Shown: positions 13,685-20,515, counted from the stretch's first letter. The stretch: 20,517 nucleotides of DNA from an uncultured Eubacteriales bacterium (GCA_900545865.1 URAN01000054.1:1-20517); one strand, 5' to 3'. Program-made: numbers and translations. Notes: generated by a model from the sequence alone, not told the origin.

Positions 13685-15568
13685 ATGAATATAAATACGG
13701 AAAAGGAATATTCAAACGCGCGTTTTAACCGCAAAGAGCTTAAAGCCTGTGCGAAAAGAACGTTTAAGTCGCACTATGTTTTGTTTGTAATAGTGTGCCT
13801 GTTTGCCGCGTTTATAGGTGCTGAATTCAGCACAACGCTTTCAGCGATAAGCACCGGAATCGAAACGGGCGAACAGGTCGCCGGTAACGGAACAGAGCTT
13901 GTATCGGACGGATTTTGGATTACCAACAGCGATATATTTGAGTTCATTGTGACAACGGCTGTCCGCGGAAATATCGAGGAGAGCCGCAAGCGTGCGGCAG
14001 AGCTCGAAGCGGAATTTAAAAATTCGCCGCAAAACAGTACTTTCGGCAGACGAAGAGGAGTCTTTTCGAGCATAATAAATTATGTCGGCTCGGGAAAAAT
14101 TTTTGTGAACCTGTTCGAGAGAGGGGAGCGGATTTTTAAGTCAAAGAGCAAAGTGATTGTCCTGTTTATACTTATAGCTCTACTGATTCATATGCTGATA
14201 CTGTTTATGCTTAAAGATTGCTTTGTGATAACAACGCGCAGGATTTTTCTCGAGGCGGGAACATATGAAAAAGTTCCGAAACGAACACTTTTGTTTTTGA
14301 TAAGAACGCGGACATGGGTGCGTTCCGCGCTGACAATGTTTTTGGTGTTTGTGCGCCGAACGCTTTGGTATCTGACAATTGTTGCGATACCGATTAAATA
14401 CTATTCATATTTTCTCGTACCTTATATATTGAGCGAAAACCCGAGTATGTCGGCATCCGAGGCAATATCTCTTTCGAGACGGCTGATGAACGGGCACAAG
14501 TGGGAATGTTTTAAGATTTCGGTCAGCTTTATCCCATGGAGAATCCTGTCAATGTTCACGTTCGGTTTGTTATCGGTTTTGTATGTAAACCCGTATAAAA
14601 CGGCGACATATTGCGAATTTTACAAGCGGCTCAGATTTATGTCAAAGTATTGTGAAATCGAGGGTTCGGAACTGTTAAACGATACATATTTATACGAAAA
14701 GCCGACACCAAAAGAACTGTCGGAGGTATACGCGGACGTAATGGAATATGTCGGCACGCCTCTGCCCGAGGTAGAGGAACTCGGCGGTTTTAAGGGGTTT
14801 TTGGAAAAGTGGTTCGGTATAATGCCGCTCGGCTCTAAAAAAGATTTGGAACACGAAAAGAAAATATCGGTGCGAAACAATATTTTGAGGATAAGGCATA
14901 TTGTTGACGGCGGCGTGTACTCCGAAAGGCTTTCGCCGATTAAAGAGCGGCGGACAAAGATAAAATTGACAACGCCGAGCTATTTGAGAAATTATTCGAT
15001 TCCGTCGCTTATACTGATGTTTTTTGTATTTTCGTTTGTCGGCTGGCTGTGGGAGGTAAGCATTCATCTTGTTGAGGACGGAGAGATTATAAACCGCGGC
15101 ACTTGTTACGGACCGTGGCTTCCGATTTACGGGTCGGGAGCAATCCTGATATTGATTTTTTTAAAACGTCTGAGGTCAAACGCGGCACTTGAATTTGTTG
15201 CGGCAATTATCATGTGCGGCATAGTGGAGTATTGGACATCGTGGTATCTTGATAGCACAAGAGGACAGCAGTGGTGGAATTACAGCGGATATTTTATCAA
15301 TCTGAACGGGCGTATATGCGCCGAGGGCTTGCTTGCTTTCGGGCTTGGGGCAATGGCGGTTGTGTACGTGTTGGCGCCTCTTTTGGATAATATGATACGA
15401 AAGATAAAACCGGGTATATTGTTGCCGATATGTGCGGCACTCGGGATTTTGTTCGCCGCGGATGTCGCGTATTCATCCAAGAATCCGAATTGCGGCAAGG
15501 GAATAACCGATTATGATATTCCGCCGAATGCGGAGACGAGCATCAATCAAAGCCCGAAATATTTTTGA
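13685..15568 (+). CDS. DUF975 / CmpB-type putative ABC transporter permease fusion protein
   Basis: A 627-residue multi-domain membrane protein. The N-terminal half (about 1-320) has helices near 31-52, 155-177 and 210-310. It includes the DUF975 signature FLVPYILSENPSMSASEA followed by ISLSRRLMNGHKWECFKI. A polar linker (about 320-435) precedes a second domain (about 437-605) resembling the CmpB-type family usually named putative ABC transporter permease. That domain includes FVGWLWEVSIHLVEDGEIINRG and then GPWLPIYGSGAILI, YWTSWYLDSTRGQQWWNYSG-like residues, and NGRICAEGLLAFGLG. There is no ATP-binding partner nearby, so a transport role is only the family name. An extracytoplasmic-looking loop sits between helices 1 and 2 (about 55-150). 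GGAGG (13676-13680) lies 4-5 nt before ATG. Last gene of its operon. Confidence 0.85.
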   Translation: MNINTEKEYSNARFNRKELKACAKRTFKSHYVLFVIVCLFAAFIGAEFSTTLSAISTGIETGEQVAGNGTELVSDGFWITNSDIFEFIVTTAVRGNIEESRKRAAELEAEFKNSPQNSTFGRRRGVFSSIINYVGSGKIFVNLFERGERIFKSKSKVIVLFILIALLIHMLILFMLKDCFVITTRRIFLEAGTYEKVPKRTLLFLIRTRTWVRSALTMFLVFVRRTLWYLTIVAIPIKYYSYFLVPYILSENPSMSASEAISLSRRLMNGHKWECFKISVSFIPWRILSMFTFGLLSVLYVNPYKTATYCEFYKRLRFMSKYCEIEGSELLNDTYLYEKPTPKELSEVYADVMEYVGTPLPEVEELGGFKGFLEKWFGIMPLGSKKDLEHEKKISVRNNILRIRHIVDGGVYSERLSPIKERRTKIKLTTPSYLRNYSIPSLILMFFVFSFVGWLWEVSIHLVEDGEIINRGTCYGPWLPIYGSGAILILIFLKRLRSNAALEFVAAIIMCGIVEYWTSWYLDSTRGQQWWNYSGYFINLNGRICAEGLLAFGLGAMAVVYVLAPLLDNMIRKIKPGILLPICAALGILFAADVAYSSKNPNCGKGITDYDIPPNAETSINQSPKYF

Positions 15569-15582
15569 AATTATAATATACG

Positions 15583-15616
15583 AATAAAAGTCTGTTAAAA
15601 TAAACAGGCTTTTATT
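15583..15616 (+). terminator. Strong intrinsic terminator after the DUF975 fusion gene
   Basis: AATAAAAGTCTGTT (15583-15596) pairs with AACAGGCTTTTATT (15603-15616) with one G-T pair and a 6-nt loop, followed by TTTTTT. Confidence 0.9.
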
Positions 15617-15648
15617 TTTTTTAAAAAATTTATAATTTTTTAAAAAAG

Positions 15649-15675
15649 GTGTAACAAAATGATTTTTGGCGTGTA
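15649..15675 (+). promoter_or_regulatory. ECF-sigma-like promoter
   Basis: TGTAAC (15649-15654) and CGTGTA (15670-15675) are 15 bp apart and separated by a T-rich stretch. This -35 AAC / -10 CGT pattern is that of extracytoplasmic-function sigma promoters rather than sigma-A, and no good TTGACA/TATAAT pair is near. The lipoprotein gene starts 35 nt downstream. Confidence 0.5.
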
Positions 15676-15710
15676 TATATTTATGTGAATGAAAAAGGGG
15701 CGAAAGATAA

Positions 15711-15875
15711 ATGAAAAAGACAGCAATAATTTTAATGTGTGTGATGCTCGGCGGCGTTTTGTTCGGGTGTTCGGAAAACACTGTGCCGCTTTCGGTCGGG
15801 GATTTCTTGTGTCATTCGTTTATTGAGGTGGAATACAAAAATTTTTATAGAAACGGCAATTTGAGATATTGTTAA
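15711..15875 (+). CDS. Small lipoprotein, possibly truncated
   Basis: 54 residues: a clear lipoprotein signal peptide, with KK at the N-terminus, a hydrophobic core and the lipobox LFGC. The lipidated cysteine would be residue 20, leaving only ~35 mature residues with no recognised domain and a cysteine at the end. AAGGGG (15695-15700) lies 10 nt before ATG. The gene stands alone between a terminator (15583-15616) and a hairpin pair (15949-16053). An ECF-like promoter lies 35 nt upstream. A mature part this short suggests a once longer lipoprotein cut by a stop or deletion, although small intact lipoproteins do exist. Function unknown. Confidence 0.65.
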   Translation: MKKTAIILMCVMLGGVLFGCSENTVPLSVGDFLCHSFIEVEYKNFYRNGNLRYC

Positions 15876-15948
15876 AATAATTAAAGATATATGTTGACAT
15901 TTTAAGCGTTTTTTATCGCATAAAATAAGGGGTTTCAGAGGTCAAAAC

Positions 15949-15980
15949 GGGCAAGGTAATGGTTTTATATTACCTTGCCC
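15949..15980. terminator. Perfect 12-bp hairpin between convergent genes
   Basis: GGGCAAGGTAAT (15949-15960) pairs perfectly with ATTACCTTGCCC (15969-15980) around an 8-nt loop. On the minus strand it is followed by GTTTTGACC, so it could stop minus-strand transcripts; on the plus strand there is no T-tract. Confidence 0.6.
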
Positions 15981-16010
15981 CAAAATGGTATTTTCGTTTT
16001 CTACACACAT

Positions 16011-16053
16011 AAAAAATATCGTGATACACAAAACAGGTATCACGATATTTTTT
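16011..16053. terminator. Bidirectional intrinsic terminator
   Basis: A perfect 17-bp stem (16011-16027 with 16037-16053, core ATATCGTGATAC) and a 9-nt loop. A six-A run on one arm and six-T run on the other give a U-tract in both directions. It sits between the plus-strand lipoprotein and the minus-strand secreted protein gene, 29 nt past the latter's stop. Confidence 0.9.
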
Positions 16054-16082
16054 GAGTTTTATAATATAGCCATTTGTGAAAA

Positions 16083-16340
16083 TTATTTCTGCTCGGATAA
16101 TAATATTATGTCGTATGGTTTTTCGGGGCTTGTATCACGCACAATATATCCGTTGCCGTGTACTCTTGGTTCAGGGATGTCTTTTGGTATAATTGTTATA
16201 TAATTTTTCTTCGGTTTACCGAAATCAAACTCCCATTTTTCGCCTCTGTAAACGCCGTCGTGAAAACTGTAACCGCCGGCATATACAATAGTGGATGTTA
16301 CTGCTGATACGATGAAAGTTAAAAACCATATTTTTTTCAT
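16083..16340 (-). CDS. Small secreted protein of unknown function
   Basis: 85 residues. It starts with a typical signal peptide (KKIWFLTFIVSAVTSTIVYA, cleavage likely after AYA-like VYA), leaving about 65 mature residues that are polar and rich in glycine, proline and lysine (GKPKKNYITIIPKDIPEPRV). No family is recognised. A strong GGAGGTG lies 7-8 nt before ATG. It starts 58 nt after the SLH protein gene on the same strand, with no T-tract terminator between them, so it is most likely co-transcribed and may act with that protein at the cell surface. Confidence 0.75.
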   Translation of the reverse strand: MKKIWFLTFIVSAVTSTIVYAGGYSFHDGVYRGEKWEFDFGKPKKNYITIIPKDIPEPRVHGNGYIVRDTSPEKPYDIILLSEQK

Positions 16341-16371
16341 TGCCTTTTCACCTCCGATTTAAAGACGGTAT

Positions 16372-16396
16372 CTGCAACAGTGCAAAATAGTTGCAG
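16372..16396 (-). other. Intercistronic hairpin between the SLH gene and the small secreted gene
   Basis: CTGCAAC (16372-16378) pairs perfectly with GTTGCAG (16390-16396), 2 nt past the SLH gene stop. No T-tract follows on the minus strand, so it is more likely an mRNA-stabilising or processing stem than a terminator. Confidence 0.45.
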
Positions 16397-16398
16397 TT

Positions 16399-17430
16399 TT
16401 ACTTATATTCGTAAATTCTTACCAATGTAACAACGGTTTGTTCCAGCGAAAAAGGTGTTTTCGGCGAAAACGTTTCATTGTCTACGCCAATCATTATTTT
16501 ATGCGTTTTCATTGAATATACGCTGTTTTTAGCCCAATCGCTGATTGTATTATCATCAGCGTAAAATTTTTCTTTATCGGAGTTATCTGCATCCGTTTTA
16601 TAAATGAACTTAAACAGCCTATCGAGGATAGTTGCAGCTTCTTCCCGTGAAATAGAATCATTCGGGCAAAATTCGGTTGCCGATTTCCCTTTTATAATAC
16701 CGTTCTCATATAAATATGCCAATTCTCTCTCGTCTTTATCAACATCGGTAAACGGATGAGTGCGTTCGATTACATTTATCTGCTCTTTTTCGTTCAACAT
16801 TCTGTAAGCCATGCGGCAAAAATCTATTCTTGAGGCACTTTCGGAGAAATTTAATTCCAGCAAAATAGTCGGAATAAAAGATTTTTCAGCAGCTTTTGTC
16901 ACATAGCCCAGCGCCCATTCCGAACATTTGGGAATACCCTCAGCTGCATTTTGATTTATATAGCCGTTTATGCCGGTTTGACATATTTGAGATAGTTCAT
17001 TTGATACGGCGGCGGATTCCGCAACTATATATTCGCAATAATTAGGCTTGTTATAATCGGCATATCGACCAAAAAACATTTCGCCGTTTTTGGTTATGCA
17101 AAGATACAGATAGTTGCCCGCTGTGCTTTGCAATGTAATATAATATCTTTCCGCCGTCTGTATAACATAAGGATTTTCTACTTTCTCAATTTTGTTATTA
17201 AATATATTATATTCCGATAAATTCCCGGTCAATATCCATAATTCGTTTTTTCTGTTCGTGTCCTGAATTGTGATTTTATCAAATGAAACATCTGCACCTT
17301 CCCGATAAATTTCCGAATAATAATTTGCAATATAATCTTTTATGGTATATCCGTTGTCTGCATTTACAGCACAAAGCGTTGTCGTCAAAATCATAGCGGT
17401 AATCATTAAAAAGCAAAGTAATTTCTTCAA
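16399..17430 (-). CDS. SLH-domain secreted protein
   Basis: 343 residues with a signal peptide (KKLLCFLMITAMILTTTLCA, cleavage near AVNA). The central ~190 residues match no family I recognise. The C-terminus has two S-layer homology repeats: HPFTDVDKDERELAYLYENG followed by IIKGKSATEFCPNDSISREE (about 225-280), and FYADDNTISDWAKNSVYSM with FSPKTPFSLEQTV (about 290-343). A degenerate third repeat may precede them (ECSEWALGYVTKAAE-like, about 170-220). SLH repeats bind pyruvylated secondary wall polymers, so the protein should sit on the cell wall. I chose TTG 17430 because GAAAGGAAG ends 8 nt upstream; a GTG at 17439 overlaps that site. It has its own promoter at 17477-17505 and is followed by the small secreted gene. 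Confidence 0.85.
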   Translation of the reverse strand: MKKLLCFLMITAMILTTTLCAVNADNGYTIKDYIANYYSEIYREGADVSFDKITIQDTNRKNELWILTGNLSEYNIFNNKIEKVENPYVIQTAERYYITLQSTAGNYLYLCITKNGEMFFGRYADYNKPNYCEYIVAESAAVSNELSQICQTGINGYINQNAAEGIPKCSEWALGYVTKAAEKSFIPTILLELNFSESASRIDFCRMAYRMLNEKEQINVIERTHPFTDVDKDERELAYLYENGIIKGKSATEFCPNDSISREEAATILDRLFKFIYKTDADNSDKEKFYADDNTISDWAKNSVYSMKTHKIMIGVDNETFSPKTPFSLEQTVVTLVRIYEYK

Positions 17431-17476
17431 TTTACACACTTCCTTTCATTAAAAAATCGTATACTATGACATAATA

Positions 17477-17505
17477 ATTATAACATATATATAGTATTCT
17501 GTAAA
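17477..17505 (-). promoter_or_regulatory. Sigma-A promoter of the SLH protein gene
   Basis: On the minus strand TTTACA (17505-17500) and a perfect TATAAT (17482-17477) are 17 bp apart, with the start expected near 17470, about 40 nt before the TTG start codon. Confidence 0.75.
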
Positions 17506-17550
17506 TATATTTTCGCCAAATTTGTTTATATGCACAAATAAATTTACACC

Positions 17551-17589
17551 TGATATTCTGAGTCAAACTTGTTTTGATACAGAATATCA
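17551..17589. repeat. Nested perfect inverted repeat upstream of the SLH gene promoter
   Basis: TGATATTCTG (17551-17560) and CAGAATATCA (17580-17589) are a perfect 10-bp inverted repeat. Inside it TCAAA and TTTGA pair again around CTTGT. No T-tract follows on either strand. The right arm region TTTGATACAG (17573-17582) is repeated in inverted orientation at 17680-17689. It may be an operator or an mRNA 3' structure. Confidence 0.5.
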
Positions 17590-17604
17590 AGTACGCAAAA
17601 GGGG

Positions 17605-17630
17605 AACGGGGAAAATGCCTTTTCCCCGTT
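17605..17630 (-). terminator. Intrinsic terminator after the M56 protease gene
   Basis: AACGGGGAAAA (17605-17615) pairs perfectly with TTTTCCCCGTT (17620-17630) around a 4-nt loop. On the minus strand CCCCTTTTGCG follows. It lies 69 nt past the M56 stop. Confidence 0.75.
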
Positions 17631-17698
17631 ACAATTTATCAGATTAAATTTTTTTCTATCTGTTGATTTTGGGTATTTACTGTATCAAATGACAGTTG

Positions 17699-19834
17699 TT
17701 ATTTCTTCGAAAAACTTTTTACAACCAAAATTCCCTGTTCCCATTTGTATATCGGTCTGTATAACTCAATCTCGTATTCAATGTTATTGCATACATAAGT
17801 GGCTGAAACCGTTTCAGCGCCGGCAAGAGCTGTTATCTTTCCGCCGGAAAGACCTTGTTTGTCCATAAATTCTAAAATGACAGCATTAGGGTCAAGCCGC
17901 CATGGAAAATGTCCGATATCAACTTCCGCTTGAAGCTTCTTCATTTCTTCATAAGAAAGATGCTCCGCGTTTGATTCATCACGAAAGCTGCCGGCAATCT
18001 GTGCAACATCTTTGAACATTTTTTCATATTCAGCCGCAATTTCAATATCGTTTTCATCTCTGCCTTCCCATATCGGATATTGAACATCGGTCGGAACTTC
18101 AAAAATATACGCATACACATCATCTTTGTAAAGCAGTCGGCTTCCGCCCAGCATATTTAATATTTCATCTGCATTGTCCGCACGTGTTTTTTCAATTTTG
18201 AACAGCGTGCCGCTGCCTTCTCCGTATTTATCGTATGTTGCTTTTTGCACAAAGTTCACGGCGTTATTTCCGGAATGAATGTAGTATTTTCCTTCCCAGC
18301 TTTCAGGAATTTTAATCGTATACTCTCCCATAACGATATGATAAAAACCGCTGTAATCAATTATATTTCCGCTTTTGTCATATGTATTATACGTGATTTT
18401 ATAAAGTTCATTATTTTCATCACGGACATTTAAAAAACGATATACGATGTAATCGAAATATTCAATCGAAATATATGTAAATGAATTTTTCAAAATATGC
18501 GGAACGCTGTTTGCCAAATCAATATAACCACGAGAATTATCTATGATATAATCTAATGCAGTGTCATCTAATACGGTTGATTCCTGTGAGCACCAAACTC
18601 CATTATAACCTATTTTGATGCAATACGCTCCTGCATTTCCGTTTGTTTGGACAAGTGAAAGACCTACTTTCCCATCTTTCCAGACAATATTACTGTTGTT
18701 TTTGTCAAAACCAAGCTTTTCAAGCAATTCTCTCAGCGGAACATACACCTCGCCGTTTTCGATAAAAGGCTTATTTGTGAGTTCAATTTTTTCGCCGTTG
18801 TTTGTAATTTCAATCGTGTAATCATCAGTCGTCAAATCGGATAATACGCCGCTTGCAAAAACCGTTGTTGAAAGCATGACAACTGCAATAACGGCGGATA
18901 ATACCGACATAAATCTGCTTGTTGTTTTCTTATTTTTAATCATAATGAATCTCCTTTTCAAAATTTTTTTACTGCTTGCCATTTGTGTGGTAAGCGGAAG
19001 CTGTTTGGATTTTCCGGTCGGAAGCAGGGAAAGAATTGTGCTCACATAGCTCATTTCCTCGCTGTCTGTCATATTTTTTGTAACCGACATATCACAGGAT
19101 ATTTCGCACTCGGATGCAATTTGCTTTGAAACATACCACGAGATAGGGTTAAACCAATGCACGCATTTTACAAATTCGGCAAACCATTTATATAAAATAT
19201 CGTGCCGCTTAAAATGTGTCATTTCGTGGCGAAGTATGTTATGTAACTGTTCTTCCGAAAGCTCCGTTTTCGGCAAAATCAGCGTTGGTCTGAAAATACC
19301 TGTTATAAACGGTGACGCAACATTTTCCCATATCCGAACATTGATTCTTCTGTCGGTGTACTCCCTTGTTTCGGGGCAGGATATAACCTCGCTGTTTTTG
19401 CGTATTTTAATATTCAGCCTTATATACCGTAAAACATTTAAGAGCATTAAAGCTATTGCGCCGATAAGCCATACATACGCTAAAATATTCATTCGGTTAT
19501 AAATTATCCTATCCCATATAACAGTTGCTTTCTGCAAAAGCTGCGGTTTTTGAATCGGGGCTGTCTGCACAATATTCTCGGTTGTTTCGGGATGTTCGCT
19601 GACAACTGTTTGCTGTGTCTGTACCGTTTGCGTTGCAATGTTCGGCGCAGGCGTTGTATTAACATTAAATCGCACCGGCATAAGCATTACAAAAAGCACG
19701 CACAGCCATATGTAATAATGCCACGAATACCCGAAAAGCTTTTTCGTTATCGGGCGCAGCAGGCTGATAACAACCGCAAGGACAGAGCCTGCAAGTGATG
19801 TGATTAAAAGAGCTTTAAATAATTCACCAATCAA
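17699..19834 (-). CDS. M56 family metallopeptidase (BlaR1/MecR1-like) with extracellular copper-amine-oxidase-like domain
   Basis: 711 residues. The N-terminal M56 part has helices near 5-25, 38-55 and 118-138, then the cytoplasmic zinc protease domain with HEMTH (H203, E204, H207) and SECEISCD downstream. A fourth helix (~308-330, MSVLSAVIAVVMLSTTVFAS) leads outside. There, instead of the penicillin-binding domain of BlaR1, comes a copper-amine-oxidase N-terminal-like module (~340-395, with GEVYVPLRELLEKLGF and IVWKDGKV) and ~310 unassigned residues. The likely role is to sense an outside signal and cleave the BlaI-like repressor encoded just upstream. The start is TTG 19834, 2 nt after the repressor stop, with its GGAGG inside the repressor's last codons, so translation is coupled. 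An internal ATG at 18943 has an excellent ribosome binding site. Confidence 0.9.
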   Translation of the reverse strand: MIGELFKALLITSLAGSVLAVVISLLRPITKKLFGYSWHYYIWLCVLFVMLMPVRFNVNTTPAPNIATQTVQTQQTVVSEHPETTENIVQTAPIQKPQLLQKATVIWDRIIYNRMNILAYVWLIGAIALMLLNVLRYIRLNIKIRKNSEVISCPETREYTDRRINVRIWENVASPFITGIFRPTLILPKTELSEEQLHNILRHEMTHFKRHDILYKWFAEFVKCVHWFNPISWYVSKQIASECEISCDMSVTKNMTDSEEMSYVSTILSLLPTGKSKQLPLTTQMASSKKILKRRFIMIKNKKTTSRFMSVLSAVIAVVMLSTTVFASGVLSDLTTDDYTIEITNNGEKIELTNKPFIENGEVYVPLRELLEKLGFDKNNSNIVWKDGKVGLSLVQTNGNAGAYCIKIGYNGVWCSQESTVLDDTALDYIIDNSRGYIDLANSVPHILKNSFTYISIEYFDYIVYRFLNVRDENNELYKITYNTYDKSGNIIDYSGFYHIVMGEYTIKIPESWEGKYYIHSGNNAVNFVQKATYDKYGEGSGTLFKIEKTRADNADEILNMLGGSRLLYKDDVYAYIFEVPTDVQYPIWEGRDENDIEIAAEYEKMFKDVAQIAGSFRDESNAEHLSYEEMKKLQAEVDIGHFPWRLDPNAVILEFMDKQGLSGGKITALAGAETVSATYVCNNIEYEIELYRPIYKWEQGILVVKSFSKK
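18941..18958 (-). promoter_or_regulatory. Strong internal ribosome binding site and ATG within the M56 gene
   Basis: On the minus strand AAAAGGAG (18958-18951) lies exactly 7 nt before an in-frame ATG (18943-18941, Met298). A product started here would be 414 residues. It would open with a signal-anchor-like sequence and carry only the extracellular part without the protease. Confidence 0.45.
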
Positions 19835-19836
19835 TT

Positions 19837-20208
19837 TTACCCCTCCTTTTTCTCAAAAATCGCTTTCAGTTCACGTATATCCTTTTCCGAAAACTGCTCC
19901 TCCTCAAAAAGTGCGGCAACCAAATTTTCGGCTGAGCCGTCAAACAGATTTTTAATAAGATTTTTTACCTGCGATTTTTTATATTCCTTTGCCGTTAAAA
20001 TTGGTGTGTAATACCACGCCTTGCCCCGTCTTTCGGCAGACAACGCACCCTTTTCAACAAGCCTTGCAAGAAATGTGGCAATTGTTGTGCGTTTCCAGAC
20101 CTTTTCTTCAACGGCTTTTCCGATTGCCGTTGAACCTATCGGCTCATCTGCTTTCCATACAACCTTCATAATTTCAAGTTCCGCTTCACCTATATTTATG
20201 TGTTTCAT
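19837..20208 (-). CDS. BlaI/MecI/CopY family transcriptional repressor
   Basis: 123 residues. The N-terminal winged helix (about 5-75) shows the family pattern: INIGEAELEIMKVVWKADEP, then TTIATFLARLVEKGALSAER and GKAWYYTPI. The C-terminal helices (about 80-123) form the dimerisation part and hold the region where M56 sensors cut relatives. It represses its own operon and other targets until cleaved. I chose ATG 20208, with GGAGG 8 nt upstream; a TTG at 20223 overlaps that site. It is the first gene of the pair with the M56 protease, the classic BlaI-BlaR1 order. No beta-lactamase or penicillin-binding protein gene is adjacent, so the target is unknown. Confidence 0.93.
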   Translation of the reverse strand: MKHINIGEAELEIMKVVWKADEPIGSTAIGKAVEEKVWKRTTIATFLARLVEKGALSAERRGKAWYYTPILTAKEYKKSQVKNLIKNLFDGSAENLVAALFEEEQFSEKDIRELKAIFEKKEG

Positions 20209-20236
20209 AAGGCATACCTCCAATATAATCTACTGT

Positions 20237-20278
20237 TGTCGACATATATAGTCTACCACATTAGACATAGTTTGTCAA
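20237..20278 (-). promoter_or_regulatory. BlaI-gene promoter with candidate BlaI operators
   Basis: On the minus strand TTGACA (20278-20273) and TAGACT (20255-20250) are 17 bp apart. The dyad GTCTA (20251-20255) / TAGAC (20262-20266) covers the -10 box and spacer, and its GTCTAC half-site resembles known BlaI/MecI-type operators (TACA/TGTA class). A second dyad centred on TGTCGACA (20237-20244) lies around the start of transcription. Together they suggest autorepression. Confidence 0.7.
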
Positions 20279-20313
20279 GACCTTTTAATGAATTTATAAA
20301 TTTTAACTAAGTC

Positions 20314-20342
20314 TTGACACATAAAACTGTTCGGAATATATA
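20314..20342 (+). promoter_or_regulatory. Sigma-A promoter divergent from the BlaI gene
   Basis: A perfect TTGACA (20314-20319) is 17 bp from TATATA (20337-20342). GTCTTGACA is present here and, inverted, at the BlaI promoter, so the two promoters are back to back across an AT-rich 35-bp gap. Confidence 0.7.
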
Positions 20343-20348
20343 AATACA

Positions 20349-20515
20349 TAGCCTGTGTGAGTAATGCGCTGTTTATCGACGGCATATCCTAATAACAAAA
20401 GTTGCCGGCGCAGTCGGTTTTGAGGCTGTATGCAGGCTCTGCCGTACGGTATCGTATAATTTACTGCTTTTTAAAAAACAAATCCGACAAGGAATAACCC
20501 TGCCGGATTTGTTTT
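20349..20515 (+). ncRNA. Candidate structured small RNA (~165 nt) or leader of a gene beyond the window
   Basis: The segment has its own promoter and ends in a terminator at the window edge. Several pairings fit one fold: AGCCTG (20350-20355) with CAGGCT (20433-20438), and TGCGC (20365-20369) with GCGCA (20408-20412). CGGC (20380-20383) pairs with GCCG (20404-20407), stacked next to the previous stem. No ORF of useful length with a ribosome binding site is present. A 19-codon ORF from 20365 has none. It matches no RNA class I recognise. If the terminator is conditional, this would instead be a leader RNA. Confidence 0.5.
20475..20515 (+). terminator. Intrinsic terminator at the right edge
   Basis: AAAACAAATCCG (20475-20486) pairs perfectly with CGGATTTGTTTT (20504-20515), which supplies its own U-tract; 12-bp stem, 17-nt loop. 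Confidence 0.85.

Noticed and set aside
15659..15688. Nine-codon ORF upstream of the small lipoprotein
   Set aside because: It lies within the ECF-like promoter spacer and -10 box, so it would be upstream of the transcription start; its SD-like AAGGTG is probably coincidence.
15894..15926. Promoter TTGACA (15894) with TAAAAT (15921)
   Set aside because: The spacing is 21 bp, too long for sigma-A, and no gene lies downstream on that strand before the bidirectional terminator.
20365..20424. Short ORF starting at 20365 within the candidate small RNA
   Set aside because: Only 19 codons, no ribosome binding site, and it overlaps the predicted stems.
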